DNA of 64,000 nucleotides, taken from assembly GCF_001426755.1 (NCBI RefSeq), contig NZ_LMFJ01000002.1, positions 410,038 to 474,037 on the forward strand. Reading direction: 5' to 3'. Below, one piece after another: positions 8,864 through 16,589 of this stretch (within the stretch, counting starts at the first letter, position 1; the number at the start of each line of letters is the position of its first letter). The notes beneath the pieces were generated by a model that was not told where the DNA came from, did no database searches, and saw only the letters and a list, made by a program, of their open reading frames with translations. The position numbers and the translations under genes are program-made. This stretch comes from Aeromicrobium sp. Root495 (GTDB taxonomy: Bacteria; Actinomycetota; Actinomycetes; Propionibacteriales; Nocardioidaceae).

Positions 8864-8893
8864 GCGGCCCGCCCCTCTCGGGGGGCGGGCCGC
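8864..8893. other. Strong GC hairpin in a divergent intergenic region
   Basis: GCGGCCCGCCCC (8864-8875) pairs perfectly with GGGGCGGGCCGC (8882-8893) across a 6-base loop. There is no T-tract on either side. The neighbours diverge (minus-strand gene starts at 8688, plus-strand gene at 8928), so it cannot end either gene's own message. It may be a leader structure of the phosphatase, whose start is 35 bases on, or a promoter-insulating element. Confidence 0.6.
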
Positions 8894-8927
8894 TCGCGCG
8901 TCGTCACGATGGCCCTAGGCTCGACGC

Positions 8928-9563
8928 GTGGGAGCCATTCATCTGATCCGGCACGGACAGGCGTCGTGGGAGAGCGACGACTACGACCAGCTCTCGACGC
9001 TGGGGCTGCGCCAGTCCGCCTGGCTGGGCCAGGCCTGGGAGGCCTCGGGCTGGAAGCCCGACTGGTCGGTGGCCGGTTCCCTCAAGCGTCACGCCCAGAC
9101 CGCCGTCGCCGCCATCGATGCCGTCGACGGCGACCTCTACGACATCGACGCCGGGTGGGACGAGTACGACCACCTCGGCCTCACGGGCCACGCGAGCGCC
9201 GCCGACCGTCCCACGGACCCACGCGAGTTCCAGCAGCTCCTCGACGCCGCGCTCGAGCGCTGGGTCTCCGGCGGGGAGGCTCCCGAGACCTTCGAGGCCT
9301 TCACCCGGCGCGTCCTCGGCTCGCTCGACGCAGCCGTCGCGCAGGCCGGGTCGGGTCGGGGCGTTGCGGTGTTCACCTCGGGCGGCCCCATCGCGCTCGT
9401 GACGTCCTACCTCCTGGCCGGCGACGCCTCGTTGTTCATCACGTTGAACCGGGTGGCCGTGAACGCGGCCGTCACGACGCTCATCGTGGGTCGGGGTGGG
9501 ACCCGTCTCCTCACGTTCAACGAGCACACCCACGTCCCCCGCGACAGCGTCACCTTCCGCTGA
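8928..9563 (+). CDS. Histidine phosphatase family protein
   Basis: 211 residues from GTG 8928. IHLIRHGQASWESDDYDQLS carries the RHG active-site motif (His 9), LKRHAQTAVAA the second Arg region, and VAVFTSGGPIALVTSYLL the C-terminal catalytic region, where the usual GH.. is replaced by SGG. Related to phosphoglycerate mutase-like broad phosphatases working through a phosphohistidine. The substrate is unknown. A separate transcription unit downstream of a strong hairpin; the next gene begins 57 bases later with its own operator. Confidence 0.85.
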   Translation: MGAIHLIRHGQASWESDDYDQLSTLGLRQSAWLGQAWEASGWKPDWSVAGSLKRHAQTAVAAIDAVDGDLYDIDAGWDEYDHLGLTGHASAADRPTDPREFQQLLDAALERWVSGGEAPETFEAFTRRVLGSLDAAVAQAGSGRGVAVFTSGGPIALVTSYLLAGDASLFITLNRVAVNAAVTTLIVGRGGTRLLTFNEHTHVPRDSVTFR

Positions 9564-9598
9564 CGCAGGTCACACGGGTTCGCCCTTCCACCCAACTC

Positions 9599-9615
9599 AG
9601 ATACCGGTAGTATCT
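9599..9615. promoter_or_regulatory. Palindromic operator before the tandem SDR genes
   Basis: AGATACCGGTAGTATCT: a perfect 6-base inverted repeat (AGATAC/GTATCT) with a 5-base centre, ending 5 bases before the ATG at 9621. It shares GATACCG-n3-GTAT with the palindrome before the monooxygenase at 25477-25489. Its placement on the start site suggests repression of a leaderless transcript. The regulator gene is not in the neighbourhood. Confidence 0.6.
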
Positions 9616-9620
9616 GAAAC

Positions 9621-10430
9621 ATGACGACCTTCACCTCCGGCACCCGCGCGCTCGTCACGGGCGCCTCCTCCGGCCTCGGGCTCGCGCTCGCCCAGCAGCT
9701 CGCCCGGGCCGGCAGCCGTGTGCTCGCCACCGACATCCACGCCGAGGCCCCGGCCGAGCTCCTCGCCGCCGGAGACGTCACCTACCTGACGCTCGACGTC
9801 ACCAACGACGCCCACTGGGACCGCGCCTACACGTGGGTGGTGGAGAACTTCGACGGCCTCGACCTGCTGTTCAACAACGCCGGTGTCGCGGCGGGCGGTC
9901 GCATCGAGCTCTCCGAGATCGACCAGTGGCAGTGGATCATCGACATCAACCTCCTCGGCGTGGTGCGCGGCTGCAAGCAGTTCGTGCCGATGCTCAAGGA
10001 GCAGGGCTCGGGCCACATCGTCAACACCGCCTCCGCGGCCGGCCTCGTGCACGCGCCCACCATGAGCGAGTACAACGCGGTGAAGGCGGCCGTCGTCGCG
10101 CTGAGCGAGACGCTGCGCCACGAGCTGAACCCGTGGGACGTCAAGGTCAGCGTCATCTGCCCCACGTTCTTCAAGACCAACCTGAGCGACTCCATGCGCG
10201 GCAAGGACGAAGCCGCCCAGCGCACCGCCGCCAAGCTCATCAACAACTCGGACCGCACCGCCGACGGCGTGGCTGCCGAGGTGCTCAAGCAGGTGCGCCG
10301 CAACACGTACCTGATCCTTCCCGACCGCGACGCCGTGGTGGCCTACAACGCGAAGCGGCTCGCCCGCCCCGTCTACGACCGCATGATGTTCCGTGCGGCC
10401 GCCCGGATGAAGTCCAAGGCGAAGGGCTGA
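9621..10430 (+). CDS. SDR family NAD(P)-dependent oxidoreductase
   Basis: 269 residues, classical SDR. TGASSGLG at 13-20 binds the cofactor, NNAGVA follows near residue 84, and the catalytic Ser (NTASAAG, about 134) and YNAVK (Tyr about 151) are intact. The C-terminal 40 residues are basic (LARPVYDRMMFRAAARMKSKAKG), typical of SDRs near hydrophobic-substrate pathways. Two bases separate its stop from the next SDR start, so the two are an operon. A palindromic operator abuts the start. Substrate unknown; ketone/alcohol chemistry on lipid- or steroid-like molecules is a guess. Confidence 0.9.
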   Translation: MTTFTSGTRALVTGASSGLGLALAQQLARAGSRVLATDIHAEAPAELLAAGDVTYLTLDVTNDAHWDRAYTWVVENFDGLDLLFNNAGVAAGGRIELSEIDQWQWIIDINLLGVVRGCKQFVPMLKEQGSGHIVNTASAAGLVHAPTMSEYNAVKAAVVALSETLRHELNPWDVKVSVICPTFFKTNLSDSMRGKDEAAQRTAAKLINNSDRTADGVAAEVLKQVRRNTYLILPDRDAVVAYNAKRLARPVYDRMMFRAAARMKSKAKG

Positions 10431-10432
10431 CC

Positions 10433-11191
10433 ATGCGCAAGAACGTCCTCATCACGGGTGCCAGCTCGGGCCTCGGGGCGGAGATGGCCCGCCAGCTCGC
10501 CGCGCAGGGACATCACCTCGCCCTCACGGCCCGTCGGGTCGATCGGCTCGAGGAGCTCAAGAACGAGATCGGGGCGGCTCATCCCGGCGTCGAGGTCGTG
10601 GTGCACGCTCTCGACGTCAACGACCACGACCAGGTCTTCGCCGTCGTGCGTCAGGCCGCCGCCGACCTCGGTGGGCTCGACCGCGTCATCGTGAACGCGG
10701 GGCTCGGCAAGGGCGGGCGCATCGGCACGGGCAAGTTCGCCGCCAACAAGGAGACCGCGGAGACCAACTTCATCGCGGCGCTCGCGCAGTGCGAAGCCGC
10801 CATGGAGCACTTCTACGAGCGCAAGGCCGGCCACCTCGTCGTCATCTCCTCGATCTCCGCGCTGCGCGGCATGCCGTCGAGCATGACCACCTACGCGGCC
10901 ACCAAGGCCGGGATCGCCCATCTCGCCGAGGGCATCCGCATGGACCTCCTGGGTCGCAAGGGGCTCGACATCGCGGTCACCACCATCTTCCCCGGCTACA
11001 TCGCCTCGGAGATGAACGAGAAGGTCGAGCAGGAGCAGAAGCTCATGGTCGACACCGCGACGGGCGTCCGTTCCATGCTCAAGGCCATCGAGAAGGAAGT
11101 GGCCGAGGCGTCCGCGCCCCAGTGGCCGTGGGCCCCGCTCGGACAGGTCATGAAGCACGCGCCCCTGGGTGTCGTGCGCAAGCTGGTCTAG
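10433..11191 (+). CDS. SDR family oxidoreductase (second of a tandem pair)
   Basis: 252 residues from ATG 10433. VLITGASSGLGAEMARQLA is the cofactor loop, VNAGLGKGG the central motif, ISSISALRGMPSSMTTYAATK the catalytic Ser and YxxxK (Tyr about 153). FPGYIASEMNEK follows, as in DltE/YqjQ-like short-chain dehydrogenases. The C-terminus carries a PLGQVMKHAPLGVVRKL tail that may associate with membrane. Sequence identity to its neighbour is limited to the fold, so it is a divergent pair rather than a recent duplication. Its stop overlaps the end of a minus-strand hypothetical gene. Confidence 0.9.
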   Translation: MRKNVLITGASSGLGAEMARQLAAQGHHLALTARRVDRLEELKNEIGAAHPGVEVVVHALDVNDHDQVFAVVRQAAADLGGLDRVIVNAGLGKGGRIGTGKFAANKETAETNFIAALAQCEAAMEHFYERKAGHLVVISSISALRGMPSSMTTYAATKAGIAHLAEGIRMDLLGRKGLDIAVTTIFPGYIASEMNEKVEQEQKLMVDTATGVRSMLKAIEKEVAEASAPQWPWAPLGQVMKHAPLGVVRKLV

Positions 11192-11457
11192 CCCGCGAGG
11201 AGTCCGGCCACCGTGGGCCGCGAGACCACCTGGGCCACGGCTGCCGCGTCGAACGAGCGGACCGTGTCGTGGACGGACGCCACGAGGGCCGGCTCGTCGA
11301 GCGTCTCGATCGTGAGCCAGCCGGCGTCCGTGTCGCCGTCCGAGCACGTGGCGCCGGGCACGCGGGCCATGACGGCCGCGGTCAGCGCGACGACGTCGAC
11401 GTCGGCACCGAGGTGGAAGACCTGGACGCACCAGCCGTCGAGAGGGATCTCCATCAC
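11188..11457 (-). CDS. Small hypothetical protein
   Basis: 89 residues from GTG 11457, preferred because GGAG lies 7 bases upstream; ATG 11454 is the alternative. The sequence starts EIPLDGWCVQVFHLGADVDVVALTAAVMARVPG and shows alternating strands and helices without known motifs, signal peptide or membrane segment. It lies between the convergent SDR gene (4-base overlap of stops) and metX. I do not recognise it. Confidence 0.55.
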   Translation of the reverse strand: MMEIPLDGWCVQVFHLGADVDVVALTAAVMARVPGATCSDGDTDAGWLTIETLDEPALVASVHDTVRSFDAAAVAQVVSRPTVAGLLAG

Positions 11458-11553
11458 GGGACTGCTCCTGTCCTCCGTCGTGGTGTCCCCCCGGACCGGT
11501 TCAGCGTATGCCCCCCGGGCGACGTCTCGCGTGACCTTGGGGCAGTTTCTCGG

Positions 11554-12684
11554 TCAGGTGCTGCGGGGGCCCCGGCCGAGCAGCGCGGAGGCCAGCGCAC
11601 CGACCTGCTCGTGCTCCACGAGGAACCCGTCGTGGCCGTGCAGGGAGTTCACGACGTCGAGGCGCTTGGCGCCCGGGATCAGCTCGGCGAGTGTCTGCTG
11701 CTGCGACAGGGGATAGAGCCGGTCGGAGTCGATGCCCGCCACGACGGTGCGCGCCGTGATGCGGCGCAGGGCCGACTCGACGCCGCCGCGACCGCGTCCG
11801 ACGTCGTGGGAGTCCATGGCGCGCGTGAGCACGAGGTACGAGCCGGCGTCGAACCGCTGGGCCAGCTTGACGCCGTGGTGCTCGAGGTAGGACGCGACCG
11901 AGAACGTGACGCCGTCGGGCTCCCGCTCCCGACCGAACCGCTCGGCCAGCTCGTGCTCGCTGCGGTAGCTGATGTGGGCGATGCGGCGGGCCACCTCGAG
12001 CCCGCCGACGGGGCCGACGGCGTTCTCGTAGTAGTCGCCGTCCGCGTAGGCGGCGTCGTGGGTGATGGCGGCCTGCTGGGTGGTGGAGAGGGCGACCTGC
12101 TCGGCCGAGGCCCAGGCCGAGGTGGCCAGGAGGAAGAGGCGCTCCACGCGTCCGGGGTGCTCGACAGCCCACTCCAGGGCGCGCATCCCACCGGCGGACC
12201 CGCCGATGACGGCGTGCCAGCGCTCGATGCCGAGCCGGTCGGCGAGGGCCACCTCCGCCGCGACCTGGTCCCGCACCGTGAGGTCGGGGAAGCGGCTGCC
12301 GTACGCGGCTCCGTCGGGCGCGGGTGAGGCCGGACCGGTGCTGCCCTGGCAGCCACCCAGGATGTTGGCCGCCACCACGAAGAAGCGGTCGGTGTCGATG
12401 TCGCCGCCGGGACCCACGACGTCGCCCCACCAGCCGGGCGAGACGTGCCCGGGTCCGGCCTCGCCGACGACGTGGCTGTCGCCGGTGAGGGCGTGCAGCA
12501 CGAGCACGGCGTTGGAGCCGGTGAACGTCCCCCACGTCTCGTACGCGAGGACGACGTCGTCGAGCTTGTCGCCGGACTCCAGCCCGAGTGGTCCGAGCCG
12601 GGCGAAGCGTCGTGAACCGACAGGATCTCCCTCCCGCCACGCACCGCTGACGGGAGGGAGATCCGGGTGGATCGGGCGGGTCAC
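11554..12684 (-). CDS. metX: Homoserine O-acetyltransferase
   Basis: 376 residues from GTG 12684, which overlaps the metY stop (GTGA), so translation is coupled. It transfers acetyl from acetyl-CoA to L-homoserine, the committed step of methionine synthesis. An alpha/beta-hydrolase fold: NAVLVLHALTGDSHV, the family stretch NILGGCQGSTGPAS (107-120), nucleophile elbow GGSAGGMRALEW (Ser 163) and catalytic His in HGHDGFLVEHE. Most homologues read GGSMGG at the elbow; Ala here is a mild variation. Length is normal for the family. It is the second gene of metY-metX. Confidence 0.95.
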   Translation of the reverse strand: MTRPIHPDLPPVSGAWREGDPVGSRRFARLGPLGLESGDKLDDVVLAYETWGTFTGSNAVLVLHALTGDSHVVGEAGPGHVSPGWWGDVVGPGGDIDTDRFFVVAANILGGCQGSTGPASPAPDGAAYGSRFPDLTVRDQVAAEVALADRLGIERWHAVIGGSAGGMRALEWAVEHPGRVERLFLLATSAWASAEQVALSTTQQAAITHDAAYADGDYYENAVGPVGGLEVARRIAHISYRSEHELAERFGREREPDGVTFSVASYLEHHGVKLAQRFDAGSYLVLTRAMDSHDVGRGRGGVESALRRITARTVVAGIDSDRLYPLSQQQTLAELIPGAKRLDVVNSLHGHDGFLVEHEQVGALASALLGRGPRST

Positions 12685-13970
12685 TTGGCCGCGCGCAGTC
12701 CTGCGTCGATGTCGGCCAGGATGTCGTCGATGTGCTCGAGGCCGACGGCGAGGCGCACGAGGCCCGGCGTGACGCCGGTGGCCGCCTGCTCCTGCTCGCT
12801 CAGCTGCGAGTGCGTGGTCGACGCCGGGTGGATGGCGAGCGAGCGGACGTCGCCGATGTTGGCCACGTGGCTGAACAGCTCGAGCGAGTCGATGAACGCA
12901 CGGCCCGCGTCGCGGCCGCCGGGCAGCTCGAACGTGAGCACGGCGCCGGCGCCCTTGGGCGTGTACTTGTCGGCGAGCGCCTTGTAGGGGCTGGAGTCGA
13001 GCGAGGCCCAGCGGACCTCGTTGACGTCCTCGCGGGCCTCGAGCCACTCAGCGACCTTGCGGGTGTTCTCGAAGTGGCGCTCGACGCGCAGGCTCAGCGT
13101 CTCCAGGCCCTGGGCGATGAGGAACGCGCTGAAGGGGCTGATGGCCGCACCGATGTTGCGCAGGTACTGGACGCGCAGCTTGGCGATGTAGGCGGCCTCG
13201 CCGAGCGCCTCGGAGAAGACGAGCCCGTGGTAGCTGTCGTCGGGCGTCGTGAAGCCGGGGAACTTGTCGCCGTGGGCGGCGTAGTCGAACGTGCCGGAGT
13301 CGATGACGACGCCGGCGATGGTCGTGCCGTGACCGCCGATGTACTTGGTGGCCGAGTGGACGACGGTGTTGACCCCGAACTGGAACGGGTTGAGGCCCCA
13401 CGGGGTGGCGATGGTGTTGTCGACGATGAACGGCACGCCGACCTCGCGAGCGACGGCGGAGATGGCCTCGAGGTCGAGGACGTCGCCCTGCGGGTTGCCG
13501 ATCGTCTCGCCGAAGAACGCCTTGGTGTTCTCCTGCGTGGCGGCGCGCCACTGCTCGGGATCGTTGGGGTCTGCGACGAAGCTGACGTTGATGCCCAGCT
13601 TGGGGAACGTGTGGCGCAGCAGGCTGTCCGTGCCGCCGTAGAGGCTGGACGAGGCCACGATGTGGTCGCCGGCCTCGGCCACGTTGGTGAGCGCGCCGGT
13701 GGTGGCGGCCTGGCCCGAGGCGAAGAGGAGTGCGCCGATGCCGCCCTCGAGCGCGGCGAGGCGCTGCTCCACGACGTCCTGCGTCGGGTTGATGATGCGC
13801 GTGTAGATGTTGCCCGGCTCGGCGAGGCTGAAGAGCGCCTCGGCGTGGTCGGTGTCGCGGAACTGGAACGACGTCGTCTGGTAGATCGGCAGCGCGCGGG
13901 CGCCGGTGGTGGGGTCAGGAACCTGACCTGCGTGGATCTGCTTGGTCTCGAACGACCACTGGTCACTCAT
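12681..13970 (-). CDS. metY: O-acetylhomoserine sulfhydrylase (aminocarboxypropyltransferase)
   Basis: 429 residues from ATG 13970, with AGGAG 5 bases upstream. A PLP enzyme of the Cys/Met metabolism family that makes homocysteine from O-acetylhomoserine and sulfide. Marks: YTRIINPTQDVVEQRLAALEG, SSSLYGGT, VDNTIATPWGLNPFQFG and the PLP lysine in HSATKYIGGHGTTIAGV. First gene of the metY-metX operon. The 170 bases upstream hold the divergent promoter region; I looked for a SAM riboswitch there and saw none that I can support. Confidence 0.95.
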   Translation of the reverse strand: MSDQWSFETKQIHAGQVPDPTTGARALPIYQTTSFQFRDTDHAEALFSLAEPGNIYTRIINPTQDVVEQRLAALEGGIGALLFASGQAATTGALTNVAEAGDHIVASSSLYGGTDSLLRHTFPKLGINVSFVADPNDPEQWRAATQENTKAFFGETIGNPQGDVLDLEAISAVAREVGVPFIVDNTIATPWGLNPFQFGVNTVVHSATKYIGGHGTTIAGVVIDSGTFDYAAHGDKFPGFTTPDDSYHGLVFSEALGEAAYIAKLRVQYLRNIGAAISPFSAFLIAQGLETLSLRVERHFENTRKVAEWLEAREDVNEVRWASLDSSPYKALADKYTPKGAGAVLTFELPGGRDAGRAFIDSLELFSHVANIGDVRSLAIHPASTTHSQLSEQEQAATGVTPGLVRLAVGLEHIDDILADIDAGLRAAK

Positions 13971-14143
13971 GGATGCTCCTGCGGGGCTGGGGAGGGAGAC
14001 GTACCCCCTCACGGTCGCACCATTACCAGCCCACGGACAAGGATCTCACCATGCGGGACGGCGGACGGCTCTCCCCGTCCGCGTCGCACGCCCCTGGGGC
14101 CACCTCATCCTGCTCTCAGGCGAGACCTGCGAGAATGGCGGCC

Positions 14144-14929
14144 ATGCGTGTCGCCGTGGTCCAGCTCGCCTCGAGCACCGACTCCGACGCCAACCGCCGG
14201 CTGGTCGCTGACCGGCTCGGCGCGATCGCGTCGGACGTCGACCTCGTCGTGCTGCCCGAGGCCGCCATGCACGACTTCGGGTCTCCCGACCACGACCTGG
14301 CCGCGGCGGCCGAGCCGCTCGACGGCCCCTTCGTGCAGCTGCTGGCGGAGCACGCCCGCAGGCTGGGCGCCACCGTCGTGGCCGGCATGTTCGAGGAGAG
14401 CGCGGGCGACCTCCCGTTCAACACGCTCGTGGCCCTCGGCCCCGACGGATCCCTCCTCGGCTCCTATCGCAAGATCCACCTCTACGACTCCTTCGGCTAC
14501 AAGGAGTCCGACCGTCTCGTCGCCGGTGAGCCGGCGCCGCTCGTGCTCGACGTCGCCGGCACCCGGGTCGGGCTCATGACCTGCTACGACCTGCGCTTCC
14601 CGGAGATGGCGCGGCTTCTCGTCGACTCCGGTGCGGAGGTCGTGGTCGTGCCGGCCGCCTGGGTCGCCGGCGACCTCAAGCTGCACCACTGGCGCACCCT
14701 CCTGACCGCACGCGCCATCGAGGACCTCGTCCACGTGGTGGCCGCGGCCCAGGGCGGGGAGCGCTACACGGGCCACTCGCTCGTGCTCGACCCCCAGGGC
14801 CAGGTACTGGCCGAGGCGGGTCCCGACGAGGTGGATGGGCTCAGGGTCGACCTGGACCCGAGCGCCGTCGCGCAAGCGCGCCACACCAATCCCTCGCTGG
14901 CCAACCGACGGCTGGAGGTGCGCGTCTGA
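14144..14929 (+). CDS. Carbon-nitrogen hydrolase (nitrilase superfamily)
   Basis: 261 residues from ATG 14144 (ATG 14135, adding MAA, is possible). The Glu-Lys-Cys triad is complete: VVLPEAAM (Glu 39), SYRKIHLYD, and TCYDLRFPE (Cys 147). The Nit1/Nit2-like sequence suggests an amidase acting on small omega-amides or deaminated glutathione-type repair substrates; true nitrile hydrolysis is unlikely. Cytoplasmic. The stop and next start share bases (TGATG), so the membrane protein downstream is translationally coupled. Confidence 0.9.
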   Translation: MRVAVVQLASSTDSDANRRLVADRLGAIASDVDLVVLPEAAMHDFGSPDHDLAAAAEPLDGPFVQLLAEHARRLGATVVAGMFEESAGDLPFNTLVALGPDGSLLGSYRKIHLYDSFGYKESDRLVAGEPAPLVLDVAGTRVGLMTCYDLRFPEMARLLVDSGAEVVVVPAAWVAGDLKLHHWRTLLTARAIEDLVHVVAAAQGGERYTGHSLVLDPQGQVLAEAGPDEVDGLRVDLDPSAVAQARHTNPSLANRRLEVRV

Positions 14930-15978
14930 TGGCCGCTCCCGCCGGGCGTCGCCGTCTCGACACCACCATCCCGGTCGACTACGACATCCCCACCCGTCGT
15001 CCCCGACTCACCGACGACCGCACCGCTCAGCTCGTCATCTCCGTCGTCATCGGAGCGTGGGTGGTGGGGACCCTGCTCGCGGCCACGGCCGTCGTGAAGA
15101 CGCCCGTCCCGTCGTGGGTGGAGCGACCGGCGGCCGGCCTGCTGCTGGTGGTGTTCGGCATCGGTCTCACGCACCGCGCCGGCGGGCACATGCGGATCTG
15201 GGGGACCATCACCGGCGTCCTCGCCGTCGCGGCCGTGGGCACCCAGGCCACCGGTCTGCTCTCCGCGGCGGCGGCCACGACCGCGGTGCTGGCGGCCGTG
15301 TGGGCGGTCATGATCACCCGCCCTGCCTACCGGCCGCTCACCGCCATGCGGGAGTACGTCATCTCCCTGTCGGTGGCGCTCAGCGGCACGGTCGCGGTCG
15401 CAGCCTGGAACGCTCCCGTGAACTACCAGCGCTTCAACCTCGCCGTCCTCGCCGTGGCCCTGGGCCTGGCCATCGTCATGGTGTGGAGCCTCGGCGCAGG
15501 TCTGCACGGCCTCGGCCGTCAGAACCTCACCCTGCTCGTGGGGGTGGCCGTGGTGCTCGTGGTGCTGCTCGTCTACTCGAGCCTCGTGCGGTCCCACGGC
15601 TCGCAGGCGCTCGTGGAGAACCTCGACGAGCTCGTCATCTGGATGCGCACCACCTTCCAGGGCGTGCCTCGGCCCGTCGAGGTCTTCATCGGCTTCCCGG
15701 CGCTCGTCGTGGGTGTCTCGCTGCGGTCGCAACGTCGTGAGGGCTGGTGGATCCTCGTGTTCGCCGTCCTCGGCACCGGTGTCCTCACCACGTCGCTCGT
15801 CTCGCCCGGCGCCTTCCCCACCTACATCGCCATGTCGACGCTCTACTCGGCGGTGCTCGGACTGGCCCTCGGCGTCGTGGTCACCTGGTTCGTCGTGAGG
15901 CCGCCGTCGGCCAAGCGCGCCCGTGCCGTCGTGCCGGAGCGTCGCGTGGAGCCGGCCCGCCTCGCCCCGCTCAAGTAG
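14929..15978 (+). CDS. Polytopic membrane protein, function unknown
   Basis: 349 residues. After a hydrophilic N-terminal 30 residues there are about nine hydrophobic segments, among them LVISVVIGAWVVGTLLAATAV, AAGLLLVVFGIGL, ITGVLAVAAVG, AVLAAVWAVMI, LAVLAVALGLAIVMV, LLVGVAVVLVVLLVY and a final AVLGLALGVVVTWFVV. The C-terminus is basic and cytoplasmic. No transporter signature recognised. Coupled to the nitrilase-like gene by overlapping stop/start; tRNA-Ser follows about 80 bases on. Confidence 0.75.
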   Translation: MAAPAGRRRLDTTIPVDYDIPTRRPRLTDDRTAQLVISVVIGAWVVGTLLAATAVVKTPVPSWVERPAAGLLLVVFGIGLTHRAGGHMRIWGTITGVLAVAAVGTQATGLLSAAAATTAVLAAVWAVMITRPAYRPLTAMREYVISLSVALSGTVAVAAWNAPVNYQRFNLAVLAVALGLAIVMVWSLGAGLHGLGRQNLTLLVGVAVVLVVLLVYSSLVRSHGSQALVENLDELVIWMRTTFQGVPRPVEVFIGFPALVVGVSLRSQRREGWWILVFAVLGTGVLTTSLVSPGAFPTYIAMSTLYSAVLGLALGVVVTWFVVRPPSAKRARAVVPERRVEPARLAPLK

Positions 15979-16060
15979 CCCCCTCGCGTGCCGACACTGC
16001 GCCGGGTGCGAGAATCGGCGGACGCCGGAGCGCACCGTCACGACGAGGTCGGACCGGCGT

Positions 16061-16149
16061 GGAGGGGTGCCGGAGTGGCCGATCGGAACCGCCTTGAAAG
16101 CGGTCGCTGGCAGAAATGTCAGCCGCGGGTTCGAATCCCGCCCCCTCTG
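16061..16149 (+). tRNA. tRNA-Ser (anticodon TGA)
   Basis: Class II tRNA of 89 nt. Acceptor GGAGGGG pairs with CCCCTCT (one G-T pair at the end), anticodon stem ACCGC/GCGGT carries loop CTTGAAA with TGA at 16095-16097, there is a long variable arm, and the T arm is GCGGG-TTCGAAT-CCCGC. CCA is not encoded. It decodes UCA/UCG-type codons. The next protein gene begins 3 bases after its end. Confidence 0.95.
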
Positions 16150-16151
16150 CG

Positions 16152-16568
16152 ATGAGCATCTATCGCGTCGACCGTGGCGCCGCCCTTCTGATGGTCGGCG
16201 TCGGATTCGTCGTGTCCGCGGTCGGGGTCGTGGTGGCCTTCCTGCTGGCACCGCGGGGCGGGCCCCTGGGCGTCGTCGGCTGGGTCTTCGCCGCGATCGC
16301 GGTCGTGGCCCTTCTGGTCGCCGCGCGCTTCGGCCTGCGGCCGCCGGTGGTGGCGCGGCTCGACGACGTCGGGCTGCGGGCCCGCGGGACCAGGGTCGAG
16401 TGGATCGACGTCGAGGGCGTGGACCTGTCCACCGCCGCGCTGCGCCTCACGACCACCGACGGCGAGAAGGTCGTGGACCTGACGACGCTCGGACCGCGTC
16501 GCGCGGAGCTGGCCCGTGAGGTCTACGACCGCCTCAACGCCGCGCACGGCTACACACGCTTCGCCTGA
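16152..16568 (+). CDS. Small two-TM membrane protein with cytoplasmic domain
   Basis: 138 residues from ATG 16152. Two hydrophobic helices (about 10-32 and 40-60) are followed by RFGLRPPVVARLDDVGLRARG and a beta-rich C-terminal part resembling PH-like membrane-associated domains. Function unknown. The start codon is 3 bases downstream of the tRNA-Ser 3' end, so there is no room for a ribosome-binding site outside the tRNA: either tRNA 3' processing produces a leaderless mRNA or the CCCCTCTGCG tail serves as leader. Confidence 0.7.
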   Translation: MSIYRVDRGAALLMVGVGFVVSAVGVVVAFLLAPRGGPLGVVGWVFAAIAVVALLVAARFGLRPPVVARLDDVGLRARGTRVEWIDVEGVDLSTAALRLTTTDGEKVVDLTTLGPRRAELAREVYDRLNAAHGYTRFA

Positions 16569-16589
16569 GGCCCTCGCGCGGCGGCAGGA

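Noticed and set aside
13971-14143. SAM riboswitch upstream of metY
   Set aside because: I looked for SAM-I, SAM-II and SAM-IV core elements in the minus-strand leader and could not place them; covariance-model scanning would decide.
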